64,000 bases of DNA from NCBI RefSeq assembly GCF_001281045.1, contig NZ_CP012622.1:1115578-1179577 (forward strand), in the 5' to 3' direction. The notes under the pieces are model-generated. The model was not told where the DNA came from. It worked only from the letters and a program-made list of their open reading frames with translations, and searched no databases. Positions 1 through 9,505 of this stretch are shown piece by piece (within the stretch, counting starts at the first letter, position 1; every line of letters begins with the position of its first letter). The position numbers and the translations under genes were made by a program. This DNA comes from Spiroplasma cantharicola. Its GTDB lineage: Bacteria > Bacillota_I > Bacilli_A > Mycoplasmatales > Mycoplasmataceae.

Positions 1-1880
1 ATTAATCCACGTTTTGATGAAATGTTACCCATAACATCTCCGTAATATTCATCTGGTACAGTAACTTCAACTGACATAATTGGTTCTAAAAGAACTGGAT
101 TAACTTTTTTCGCAGCCTCTTTTAATGCTAATGATGCAGCAATTTTATATGCCATCTCATTTGAATCGACATCATGATATGATCCATCAACTATTGTTGC
201 CTTTACATCTATCATTGGGAATCCAGCAATAACCCCATTTTGTAACGCATTTTCTAGTCCCACTCTTGCAGCATTGATATATTCTTTTGAGATTTTACCC
301 CCAACAATTTTATCAATTCATTCAAACCCTTTGTCATGATTTGGTTCAAACTCAATCACAACGTGACCATATTGCCCACGTCCTCCTGATTGTTTAACAT
401 ATTTACCTTCAACTTTTGCTGAACCTTTAATTGTTTCACGATATGAAACTTGAGGTGCTCCAACGTTTGTTTCAACTTTGAATTCTCTTTTCAAACGATC
501 AACAATAATATCAAGGTGTAATTCACCCATTCCAGCAATAATTGTTTGTCCAGTTTCTTCATCAGTAAAAGTTCTAAAAGTTGGATCTTCTTCTGACAAT
601 TTATTTAATGATAATCCTAATTTTTCTTGATCAGCTTTAGTTTTTGGTTCCAATGCTAAGTGAATAACTGGTTCTGGGAATATCATTGATTCTAAGATAA
701 TCTCATTTTTTTCATCTGTTAATGTATCTCCAGTTGTTGTATCTTTCAATCCAACAGCTGCAGCAATATCTCCAGCATAAACTTCATCAATTTCTTCACG
801 ATTATTTGCATGCATTTTTAATAAACGTCCTACACGCTCTTTTTTATCTTTAGTTGCGTTTAATACATAACTACCTTTTGTTAAAACCCCTGAGTAAACT
901 CTAAAGAATGTTAACTTTCCAACAAATGGATCAGTCATAATTTTAAAAGCTAACGCAGCAAATGGTTGGTCATCTGCAGCTTTTCTTTCAGCTTCTGTTC
1001 CATTTGGTAAGATTCCCTTAATTGAAGGAACATCTAATGGTGATGGTAAGTAATCAACAACAGCATCTAATAATAATTTAACACCTTTGTTTTTAAATGC
1101 TGATCCAGCTAATACTGGGAAAAATTCAGCAGATATTACTCCTTTACGAATTGCTGATTTTAATTCTGGAATTGTAATTTCTCCACCATCCAAAAATTTA
1201 ACCATCAAGTCTTCATCATATTCAACAGCCATTTCAACTAATTGTGCTCTTAGTTGAACTGCACTATCTTTTAAATCAGCTGGTATTTCAATTTCTTTAG
1301 CAATTTCTTCAGCTGCTCCATCAAAACCTCAAGCTTTCATTTCAACTAAATCAATAATTCCACTGAATTGATCTTCTGCTCCAATTGGTAATTGAATTGG
1401 TGCAGCTTTTGCTCCCAATCTATCTCCAATTGTTTTTACTGAGTATAAAAAATCAGCTCCAGTTTTATCCATTTTGTTAACAAAAACAACTCTTGGTACT
1501 TTGTATGTTGTTGCTTGTCTTCAAACAGTTTCAGTTTGTGGTTCAACACCACTTTGACCGTCTAAAACAGCTACAGCTCCATCAAGAACTCTTAATGATC
1601 TTTCAACTTCAACTGTGAAGTCAACGTGACCAGGAGTATCAATGATATTAAATCTGTGATCTGCTCAAAATGCTGTTGTTGCAGCAGATGTAATTGTAAT
1701 ACCACGTTCTTGTTCCTGAGCCATTCAATCCATTTGTGATTCACCTTCGTGAGTTTCACCAATTTTATGAATTCTACCTGTATGGAATAAAATACGTTCT
1801 GTAGTTGTAGTCTTACCAGCATCAATATGAGCCATAATACCAAAGTTACGAATCATATTTAAACTATATTCTCTTGGCAT
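1..1880 (-). CDS. fusA: Elongation factor G, 3' end cut by window edge
   Basis: Translational GTPase that moves tRNA and mRNA through the ribosome after peptide transfer and works with RRF in recycling. The P-loop AHIDAGKT is at residues 17-24, followed by DTPGH and NKMD. About 626 codons are present, so roughly 65 C-terminal residues lie off the left edge. The start ATG at 1880 follows AAGGAG at a normal distance. TGA is read as Trp several times (for example GFDGA is preceded by a TGA Trp). It is the last visible gene of the str operon after rpsL and rpsG, with about 22 bases after the rpsG stop. Confidence 0.98.
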
Positions 1881-1902
1881 ATTCTTTTCTCCTTATTTTC
1901 TA

Positions 1903-2370
<468 letters not shown>

Positions 2371-2418
2371 GTTATAATCTCCTTTCTCTTTTATTTATAA
2401 AATGTGAATTACACTCTA

Positions 2419-2838
2419 CTATTTTTTCTCTTTAGGTCTTTTTGTTCCATATAAAGAACGAGATTGCATTCTTCCGTTAACTCCAGTTGTATCTAAAGTA
2501 CCACGAATTATATGATAACGAACCCCAGGTAAGTCTTTTACCCTTCCCCCACGAATAAGCACAACACTATGTTCTTGTAAGTTGTGTCCTTCTCCTGGAA
2601 TATAAGCTGTTACCTCCATACCGTTAGTCAATCTAACCCTTGCATACTTACGTAAAGCTGAGTTAGGTTTTTTAGGAGTCATAGTTGCAACCCTTGTACA
2701 AACACCTCTTTTTTGTGGTGCTGAAACTCTAGTAACTTTTTTTAATAAAGTATTAACTCCTCTGTTTAAAGCAGGAGCTTTAGTTTTTCATGTTTTTGCT
2801 TTTCTTGGTTTTCTAACTAATTGATTAATTGTTGCCAT
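2419..2838 (-). CDS. rpsL: 30S ribosomal protein S12
   Basis: Decoding-centre protein of the 30S subunit. The translation is 139 aa, starting [13 protein letters not shown], with one TGA Trp in KTWKTK and the conserved KPNSALRK block. The start ATG at 2838 follows AAGGAGG. It is the first gene of the str operon. A short hairpin and a TATAAT-type -10 lie just upstream (separate entries). Lys42 of the streptomycin-interacting loop ([11 protein letters not shown]) is conserved as in sensitive bacteria. Confidence 0.98.
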
Positions 2839-2856
2839 TTAAGGTTCCTCCTTTCC

Positions 2857-2875
2857 ACAATACCGAGTGTATTGT
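2857..2875 (-). promoter_or_regulatory. Hairpin in the str-operon leader
   Basis: Inverted repeat acaatac/gtattgt with a 5-base loop, directly 5' of the rpsL Shine-Dalgarno on the - strand. It lies between the -10 box near 2891-2896 and the start codon, so it would be in the 5' UTR. It could affect translation or be an autoregulatory site for S7 or S12; this is inference. Confidence 0.4.
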
Positions 2876-2890
2876 AATCACACAATCTAT

Positions 2891-2896
2891 ATTATA
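2891..2896 (-). promoter_or_regulatory. Candidate -10 box of the str operon
   Basis: TATAAT on the - strand, about 53 bases upstream of rpsL. No clear TTGACA-like -35 is seen at 16-18 bases. The surrounding DNA is AT-rich, so this is a candidate only. Confidence 0.45.
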
Positions 2897-2952
2897 TATT
2901 AAAAAAGAACTAATTCTTACATTTTTAACTCTTTTTTTATTTTTTTTAAAAA

Positions 2953-3708
2953 TTAAAATAAATTAATATTTGGCATTATATTATCAAATACTTTTTGATT
3001 CATCATTCCTTCTTGCAATGGATAAATTAAAACAAGCTCTAATAAATAAATCATTAAATAATAGGCATTCATATAATCCATAAAAATTTCAATTCTTTTT
3101 GTTGATAATTGATCTTCTTGAATCATAGATAATCTCTTATATGTATTTGTATAATTTTGATTAAATTCTAAAATGTTTTCCATTAATTTTGAAAATGCAG
3201 ATTGAGCATCTAGTTCTGAAACTATTTTTAAAAAATCATTCATTGGTTTAAAAGTATTATTTGAATCTTCTTGTAAATTTAGCTTTGAGTATTTTTCAAG
3301 CAATTCATTTGTTTTAACTCCAAAAGCTTGAACAGCTGTTGCTACTATAATATCAATTCCTCTTGAATCAGTAACAATTTCCTTTTCTAATTTTTCTTTT
3401 TCTAAATTAACATCAATTGAAATTAAAACAATAATAGAATTTTGAAAAATAGACATTAAATGATTTAGAATAATTAGCTTATCTGAATTATTATCTAAGG
3501 CTTTTCAATCACCAAAAGTTTTATCAAATTCTTTACCAAATAATTCAACTTCTTCTCTTGTATTAATTTGACTATTTTTATTTAAAAAATCTTCTATATT
3601 ATTTGGTATTTTAAACTCTTTAGAAATGTTTTGCTTTAAATTTTGATAGACACTGTTAACTCTTTTAATAATAATTTTTTCATAATTAATAGGTTTAATT
3701 GCTTTCAT
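2953..3708 (-). CDS. Hypothetical protein, 251 aa
   Basis: Not recognised. One code-4 frame from ATG at 3708 (after AAAGGAC) to TAA, with a TGA Trp at about residue 68 (FGDWKALD). The first 65 residues are basic and soluble-looking. The middle holds a hydrophobic stretch around SIFQNSIIVLISID and a long helical, charged region. The C-terminus has another apolar segment (YYLMIYLLELVLIY). It could be peripherally membrane-bound. It diverges from the + strand gene at 3785 across a 76-base gap. No known motif was seen. Confidence 0.75.
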
Positions 3709-3784
3709 AAAAGTCCTTTTCTATATTTATATCTAAGATAATCATACTACATTTGATATTATTAATAATAAGGAGAATACAATA

Positions 3785-4897
3785 ATGATATGAGGAGAAT
3801 CAAATTCAAGAGACTTTTTAGATTGAGCTGATTTTTGTAGAAATAATGTTATTAAACAAAAGGGAATTAGTTCAACAAGTGGTCCAAACTTTGCAAATGA
3901 TAAAAGTTCAGCAAGTTATATTTCAGTTAAAAATACATTGATAAATCTTATTGCAAATAATAAAAGCATTAGTGTCCAACAACTTTATAATATTTTACCT
4001 ACAGAACTTTTAGTTAATCCTACAATTAAAAATGTATTGTTACAGTTATATCTTGAAGACAATTTAAAAATTCAAGGTCAGCAAAAAAATAATGATGAGC
4101 GTGAATCAAACTTCATTTTAGTTTTTGTTAAAAAACCTGCTCCTAAAGTAGCAGTTAAAGTTGAAAGAAGACAATCTAATATTGAAGAATTAATTGATAA
4201 TAATTGACAAGCAACAGGAAGAAAACTAGACTTTGAAAAAATTGAACGCGAAGATAAAAGTAAATTAAATATAAATTTAAAAAGAACAAATCCTACTCCA
4301 ACTAATAAAGCTGCTGATAAGCCCAATATTGATGTTAGAGATCATTTAAAACAAAAAGAAATACCAAAGGATATAGTAAAAGCAGAACCAAAAAAAGAAA
4401 TACCAGAACCAAAAAATTCAAATATAACTTATATTCAAATACCAAAAGCAGAACCAAAAATTGAAAAAGAAGAAGTTGCACCAGCTGTAAAAGTGAATCT
4501 TGAATATAGACCGATGCCAAAGAAAAAGGAAGTTATTATTGAAGATAATGTATTTAATGGTTTATCAGCTTTTGACTTATATTATTTAGAAAGTTTTTTA
4601 AGTGATGCTGCAATTAAAGAAAAAGACAAACAACATGAAATCAAAATTACAAGAGATATTTTAAAAGTGAGAGGTAATATAAAATATTCTCAAGAAAAGC
4701 AAACTTCAACAATTAAGGTAATTTTTAGTTTTATTGGATGTTTAACAATAATTGGTATTCCAATTGTAATCGCTTCAAACTCTAATAAAATTAGAAAAAA
4801 AGCTAGAAAAATATATAAAGAAAATTTAAAAAATAGAAGTTATGAAAATTTAAAAAGTGACTTAAAAACACAAAATCCAAGAATTATTGAATTTTAA
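3785..4897 (+). CDS. Hypothetical protein, 370 aa, one C-terminal membrane segment
   Basis: Not recognised. ATG at 3785 follows AAGGAG; Trp is encoded by TGA at the third codon and later. Residues 1-120 look folded (alternating hydrophobic and charged, NKSISVQQLYNILP). Residues 120-235 are Lys/Pro/Glu-rich low complexity with repeated KAEPK-type units and look disordered. Residues 236-300 form a second folded part. One membrane segment is near residues 305-325 (VIFSFIGCLTIIGIPIVIA), then a basic tail, so most of the protein is probably cytoplasmic and tail-anchored. A strong terminator overlaps its 3' end. Confidence 0.8.
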
Positions 4898-4926
4898 AAA
4901 AAGAACCCTTAAGGGTTCTTTTTTAC
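4896..4926. terminator. Bidirectional terminator between convergent genes
   Basis: Palindrome aaaaaagaaccctt/aagggttctttttt with A-run and T-run flanks. It works as an intrinsic terminator in both directions for the + gene ending at 4897 and the - gene ending at 4923. Confidence 0.85.
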
Positions 4927-5117
4927 ATTTCTTGTTTTTTATAACTACTTTTTAATATTTTTGCTTCACTTTTAATATTTTTTAATTCTCTTTTTTTAAT
5001 TTTTATTTCCAATTTTGCTTGTTTCATAGTTTCTTTACATTTTTCAATTTCAGTTTCTTTGTCTTCTTTTTCAACTTTAAACGCTGCTAATTTTTCTTTT
5101 AATGCTTCTTTTGTCAT
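4923..5117 (-). CDS. Small coiled-coil protein, 64 aa
   Basis: Highly charged (Lys/Glu) protein with heptad-like spacing across nearly its whole length (KEKLAAFKVEKEDKETEIE); it has no Trp. ATG at 5117 follows AAGGAGAAAATAAAA. A good ribosome site and a terminator at the 3' end support it as a real small gene. Function unknown; it may act as a small oligomeric scaffold, which is inference from composition only. Confidence 0.65.
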   Translation of the reverse strand: MTKEALKEKLAAFKVEKEDKETEIEKCKETMKQAKLEIKIKKRELKNIKSEAKILKSSYKKQEM

Positions 5118-5270
5118 TTTTATTTTCTCCTTATAGAATTAATCTACTAATAGTTATAATCATAGTTTAAAAATAAACTATTGTCAAATTAATAAAATAT
5201 AAGTGTTTAGAATTTGAAGTAAATACTGATAATTATCACTTAAAAGTTTAAAAATAATTTAATATGACTT
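5118..5270. other. Intergenic, nothing recognised
   Basis: About 150 AT-rich bases between the 64-aa coiled-coil gene and the first DUF3137-like gene. It should hold the promoter of the 64-aa gene and the 3' end of the LemA/DUF3137 transcript. No clear hairpin is seen. Confidence 0.4.
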
Positions 5271-6311
5271 TTAATAAATTCCATCTAAAAAAGTTAAAGC
5301 TTCTAGTGCATTATTAATGTCACTAATGACTTTTTTAGCAAAACCCTTTATTATTTTTGAAGTTGAAAAACTTGCTTCTTTATCAAATATACAAATTTCT
5401 GTTCATATATTATTTTTACTAACATACTGATGTCCTACTATAAAGTCAGTTACTATGGCAATCCCGCTTAGATTTTTTGTATTTTTCATAGTTAAATTAT
5501 CAATATATTTTGGTCTAAGAAATTTAGGGCCTCTTAAATCTGTATTTGATACATTAATATTATATTTCTCATTAAATTGCATTGATTCTGTATTGTAATT
5601 ATCCTTTTTTGATTTTCCTGGAAGAATAACTATTCCATTATAAGATGTGTCAAATTTCTTATTTTCAACTCTAAGAATAGTTGTTGCAACAAAATTATGA
5701 ACATAAATAGTTTTAGTACCATTTTTTGTTTTTCTCTTTTTTTCTTCTACAGTTCTAACAGTTTGATTAAATTGATAATTTACTAACTTATCTTCAAAAG
5801 AAAAGTTCAAACAATTTCGCTTTTCATTTGCTCTAAAAAAAGTATAATTTGCTAAAAAACTTCATGGGCTTCCATAATATTTTTTAAAAAGTGAATTAAT
5901 ATAAGTTCTTTCTAAATTTATAAATTTCACTTTTTTAATAAATGGATTTGCTATTTCTTTTACTAAAGCCTCAAAAGATTCATTATAAATATCTTGTCAT
6001 TCTATTTGGTTTATATAATCAAAAACTGATTTTCTAATTCGCTTTGATTTAGAAAAAAATTTCACTCCTAAAATAACTGCAATTAAATCAATAGCTGATA
6101 AAATTAGAAAAACTATTAACCCCATTTCAAATTCTATATTTGAAAATAACAAAATAATTAATCCAAACCCTACAATTGCAATCAAACATAAAATAATACC
6201 GATTGTAAAATATTTTTTTCTTTTGTTAAGAAGAGAATCTAACTTACTTTTATCCAAATGTTTTTCAATAAAGCCTTCAATAGTTTCTTCTAAGTAATTT
6301 AGTTCTTGCAT
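5271..6311 (-). CDS. DUF3137-like membrane protein, copy 1
   Basis: 346 aa. Two membrane helices lie near residues 35-85 (FTIGIILCLIAIVGFGLIILL and a second), followed by a long soluble domain ending ALEALTFLDGIY. A TGA Trp at the end of the first third (NQIEWQDIY) splits it in the standard code. Its ATG is 6 bases after the LemA-family stop, so the two are probably coupled. LemA neighbours of this size are often annotated DUF3137; I assign that from context and architecture, not from a firm motif. It is a paralogue of the gene at 7051-8088: central and C-terminal parts are very similar, the N-terminus much less so. Confidence 0.8.
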
Positions 6312-6317
6312 TACTTA

Positions 6318-6926
6318 TTAAAATCCAATTTTAACATCAGCTCTATCTTCTTCTGTAATTTCAAAGAAATATTTAATTTTTGCCTTTATTGATGAACCTG
6401 CGACATTTAATGGTCACACTTGAATACTTTGATTAAAAGTACTTACATTGCTATTATAAATTCTTCTTGAAGCTGCTATATCTTCTTCAATTTCATTAAT
6501 TGATCTAGACATTGATTGGAATAATTCAGTTGATTTTAAATTTGGGTAATTTTCAACTTGTATCATAATACTTCTTGATACTTGATCAAGAATTTTATTA
6601 TTTTCCATCATTGTTTTTGCTCCACCACCCATTCTCATATTTGTAACTTGTTCTAAAGTGCTTTTCTCAAAATTAATACTTCCTTTTACAGTATCCATTA
6701 ATTTGATTAAAGTATCTCTTCTTCTTTTTAACTGAACATCAATACCAGATTCTGCTTCTAATACTTTTGTATCCATTTTTTTCAACTTATTTACATTACC
6801 AATGTGAATAAATAAGGGAATAATCAATATAAATGTTAAATATCAAAAAAACTTCCCAAAAGCTGAAACTTTTGGTGAAGTATCTGCATCCCTATTTAAA
6901 TCTTGTTTCTTATTTGGTGCTATCAT
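6318..6926 (-). CDS. LemA family protein, copy 1
   Basis: 202 aa with one N-terminal signal anchor (about residues 27-46, FWYLTFILIIPLFIHIGNV), then the LemA helical core with the conserved SGIDVQLKRRRDTLIKLMDTVKG and STLEQVTNMR. LemA proteins are membrane-anchored helical-bundle proteins of uncertain function. ATG at 6926 follows AAGGAAAG. It lies 6 bases upstream of the DUF3137-like gene. It is nearly identical to the copy at 8095-8703. Confidence 0.92.
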
Positions 6927-7050
6927 ATCTTTTCTCTTTCCTTTTGTACATAAATGTACTTATTTTCATTTTATCACTTTTAGATATTTTTTTAATAAGT
7001 ATTTTTGAGTTATGAATTACTTATGAAAAAAAGAGAATATGTGCTGTAAA

Positions 7051-8088
7051 TTAATAAATTCCATCTAAAAAGGTTAAAGCCTCTAATGCAAAATTAATAT
7101 CCTTTAAGACTTTAATTGCAAATACTTTTAAAATTTTCTCTCTAGAAAGTTTTCTAGTTTTATAAAATATACAAATTTCTTGTTTAGGTTCCATTGAAGT
7201 AACATATTCATGGCCTATTATAATATCTGAAGAGAAAAAAATACCACTTAAATTTTGAGTATCTTTTTTAGTTAAATTATCAATATATTTAGGCCTAAGT
7301 ACTTTAGGACCCCTTAAATCTGTATTTGATACATTAATGCCATATTTCTCATTGAATTGCATTGACTCTGTTTTATAGTTATTTTCACTTGATTTTCCTG
7401 GGAAAATAAGTATTCCATTATAAGATTGATCAAATTTCTTATTTTCAACTTTAAGAATACTAGTTGCAACAAAATGATAAACATAAGTAACCCTAGTACC
7501 ATTTTTTGTTTGTCTTACTCTTTGCTCTACTGTTCTAATAGTTTGATTAAATTGATAATTTACTAGCTTATCTTCAAAAGAAAAATTCAAGCAATTTCTC
7601 TTTTGATTTGTTTTATAAAATATATAACTAGATAATCAACTTCTTGGACTTCCACGATAATCTTTAAGTGGAGCCTTATTATAATTTCTCTCTAAATTAA
7701 GAAACTTTACTTTTTTCAGAAAAGGAGTTTCAAATTGTTTAATATATTTATCAAAACTTTTTATGTAAATATCTTCTCATTCTATTTGGTTTATATAATT
7801 AAAGGCATCAATTCTTTGATAGCTTGATTTAACTAAATATGTTATTGCTAATACAAATAAAGTAATATCAAAAACTCAAAAAAAGCCAATAATAGAAAGG
7901 AAAATTAATGATTGATTAATTGCACAAAGAAAAATAGTAATTGGAAAAGCTATAAATAAAAGTATTCATGAAACAATACTTATTATAAAATTTCTTTTTC
8001 TTATTTTAAGAAGTGAGTCTAGTTTTTGTTTATCTAAATGTTCCTCAATAAAGCTTATTGCATTTTCTAATAAAGTTTTTTCTTCCAT
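7051..8088 (-). CDS. DUF3137-like membrane protein, copy 2
   Basis: 345 aa, same layout as copy 1: two N-terminal membrane helices, then a soluble domain with NCLNFSFEDKLVNYQFNQT and the same C-terminus ALEALTFLDGIY. Several TGA Trp codons (ISIVSWILL, GFFWVFD). The ATG at 8088 lies 6 bases after the LemA stop, as in copy 1. The N-terminal third differs strongly from copy 1 while the middle is close to identical, which suggests uneven divergence or gene conversion. Confidence 0.8.
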
Positions 8089-8094
8089 TATTTA

Positions 8095-8703
8095 TTAAAA
8101 TCCTATTTTAACGTCTGCTCTATCTTCCTCTGTAATTTCAAAAAAATATTTAATTTTTGCCTTTATTGATGAACCTGCCACATTTAATGGTCACACTTGA
8201 ATACTTTGATTAAAAGTACTTACATTGCTATTATAAATTCTTCTTGAAGCTGCTATATCTTCTTCAATTTCATTAATTGATCTAGACATTGATTGGAATA
8301 ATTCAGTTGATTTTATATCTGGGTATTTTTCAACTTGCAACATAATATTTCTTGATACTTGATCAAGAACTTTATTATTTTCCATCATTGTTTTTGCTCC
8401 TCCACCCATTCTCATATTTGTAACTTGTTCTAAAGTGCTTTTCTCAAAGTTAATACTTCCTTTTACAGTATCCATTAATTTGATTAAAGTATCTCTTCTT
8501 CTTTTTAATTGAACATCAATACCAGATTCTGATTCTAATACTTTTGTATCCATTTTTTTCAACTTATTTACATTACCAATATGAATGAATAAAGGAATAA
8601 TCAATATAAATGTTAAATATCAAAAGAATTTTCCAAAAGCTGAAACTTTTGGAGAGGTATCTGCATTTTTGTTTAAGTCTTGTCTTTTATTTGGTGCTAT
8701 CAT
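8095..8703 (-). CDS. LemA family protein, copy 2
   Basis: 202 aa, same length and start context (AAGGAGAAGTATTAGATATG) as copy 1. Over the 137 residues from the end of the membrane anchor I count about seven differences between the two copies, mostly in the stretch KVLDQVSRNIMLQVEKYPD. The LemA core IDVQLKRRRD is conserved. It begins the second LemA/DUF3137 pair. Confidence 0.92.
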
Positions 8704-8765
8704 ATCTAATACTTCTCCTTTTTTTATTATGTAATTAATAAAATTCTATCATTATTAATTGTTAT

Positions 8766-9452
8766 TTACATTATTTTTATATTTTTAATAGAAGAGATTA
8801 TTCTTGTCTGTTCTTTTTTTGAAATTGGTACATACTCCATAAAAACTCTATCTTCTCTTGGATTCAAAATAAAACAATTCTCTACAATTTTTTTTGAAGC
8901 ATTTTCAAAAATTTTTTTATATAAAAATAATTGAGCATTATACTTATCAACAAAATTTGACCTACTTGTTTTTATATCCATTATGTAGTAAGTATCTTTG
9001 GATTTTAAAATTATATCGATAGTTCCAAGATAGTTACAATCATATCCTAAATATAAGTAAGTTCTTTCTGAATAAATTTGATCAATATTATATTTATATA
9101 TAAAAGAGTTCAATTCAGTAATTATTCTTTTTGCTATATTTATGTGATTTGTATTTTTACAATCTAATATATTTAAGTTTAATTTAAAATCATTTCTTTC
9201 TTTAATAGATTGTGAAATCATATTATGAACACATATACCTTGTTTTATTGAGTTTTCAACTATTTCTTTCTTTACAAATTTATTATGTAAATATGGGTAA
9301 TTGTGCTCTAGTATAACACTTACAAAAGGCAAATTGATTTTATTATCTTCTACTATGAAGTTTTTTAAATTAATCGGTACCTCTATATCATTTTTAATTA
9401 CATAATTGTAATTTTCATCTCTTAAAACTATATCTGTTAAATCGTATATCAT
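8766..9452 (-). CDS. Stand-alone PD-(D/E)XK nuclease, RecB/Cas4-like
   Basis: 228 aa. The RecB-family nuclease motif set can be read in order: the His motif GICVHNMI (H76), an acidic residue in YSERTYLYL (E129), GTID (D146), the metal/catalytic DIK (D159, K161) and QLFLY (Q174, Y178). The protein is essentially one nuclease domain, with no helicase and no Cys cluster, so it is not a typical Cas4 or AddB. It likely cuts DNA, but the substrate is unknown. ATG at 9452 follows TAGGAGAACTAAA. It lies 39 bases downstream of the 751-aa membrane protein, with a hairpin between. No CRISPR or recBCD genes are seen nearby. Confidence 0.82.
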   Translation of the reverse strand: MIYDLTDIVLRDENYNYVIKNDIEVPINLKNFIVEDNKINLPFVSVILEHNYPYLHNKFVKKEIVENSIKQGICVHNMISQSIKERNDFKLNLNILDCKNTNHINIAKRIITELNSFIYKYNIDQIYSERTYLYLGYDCNYLGTIDIILKSKDTYYIMDIKTSRSNFVDKYNAQLFLYKKIFENASKKIVENCFILNPREDRVFMEYVPISKKEQTRIISSIKNIKIM

Positions 9453-9481
9453 TTTAGTTCTCCTATCTATACAATAACAAA

Positions 9482-9505
9482 AAAATAATGGCTAACCATT
9501 ATTTT
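9482..9505 (-). terminator. Hairpin at the end of the 751-aa gene
   Basis: Perfect inverted repeat aaaataatgg/ccattatttt with a 4-base loop overlapping the stop codon of the upstream gene. It has a T-run on the - strand. It may terminate or dampen transcription into the nuclease gene. Confidence 0.6.

Larger units (their letters stand above)
5271..8703 (-). repeat. Tandem duplication of the LemA/DUF3137 gene pair
   Basis: Two units, 5271-6926 (1656 bases) and 7051-8703 (1653 bases), each LemA then DUF3137-like with an identical 6-base gap. Similarity is very high across LemA and the middle and last parts of the second gene, and low across the start of the second gene. Confidence 0.85.

Noticed and set aside
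4078..4326. Minus-strand open frame inside the 370-aa + gene
   Set aside because: Low-complexity antisense shadow of the Lys/Pro-rich region; no ribosome site.
9482..9505. Attachment site or IS end from the perfect palindrome
   Set aside because: It overlaps a stop codon and has a T-run, so a terminator explains it.
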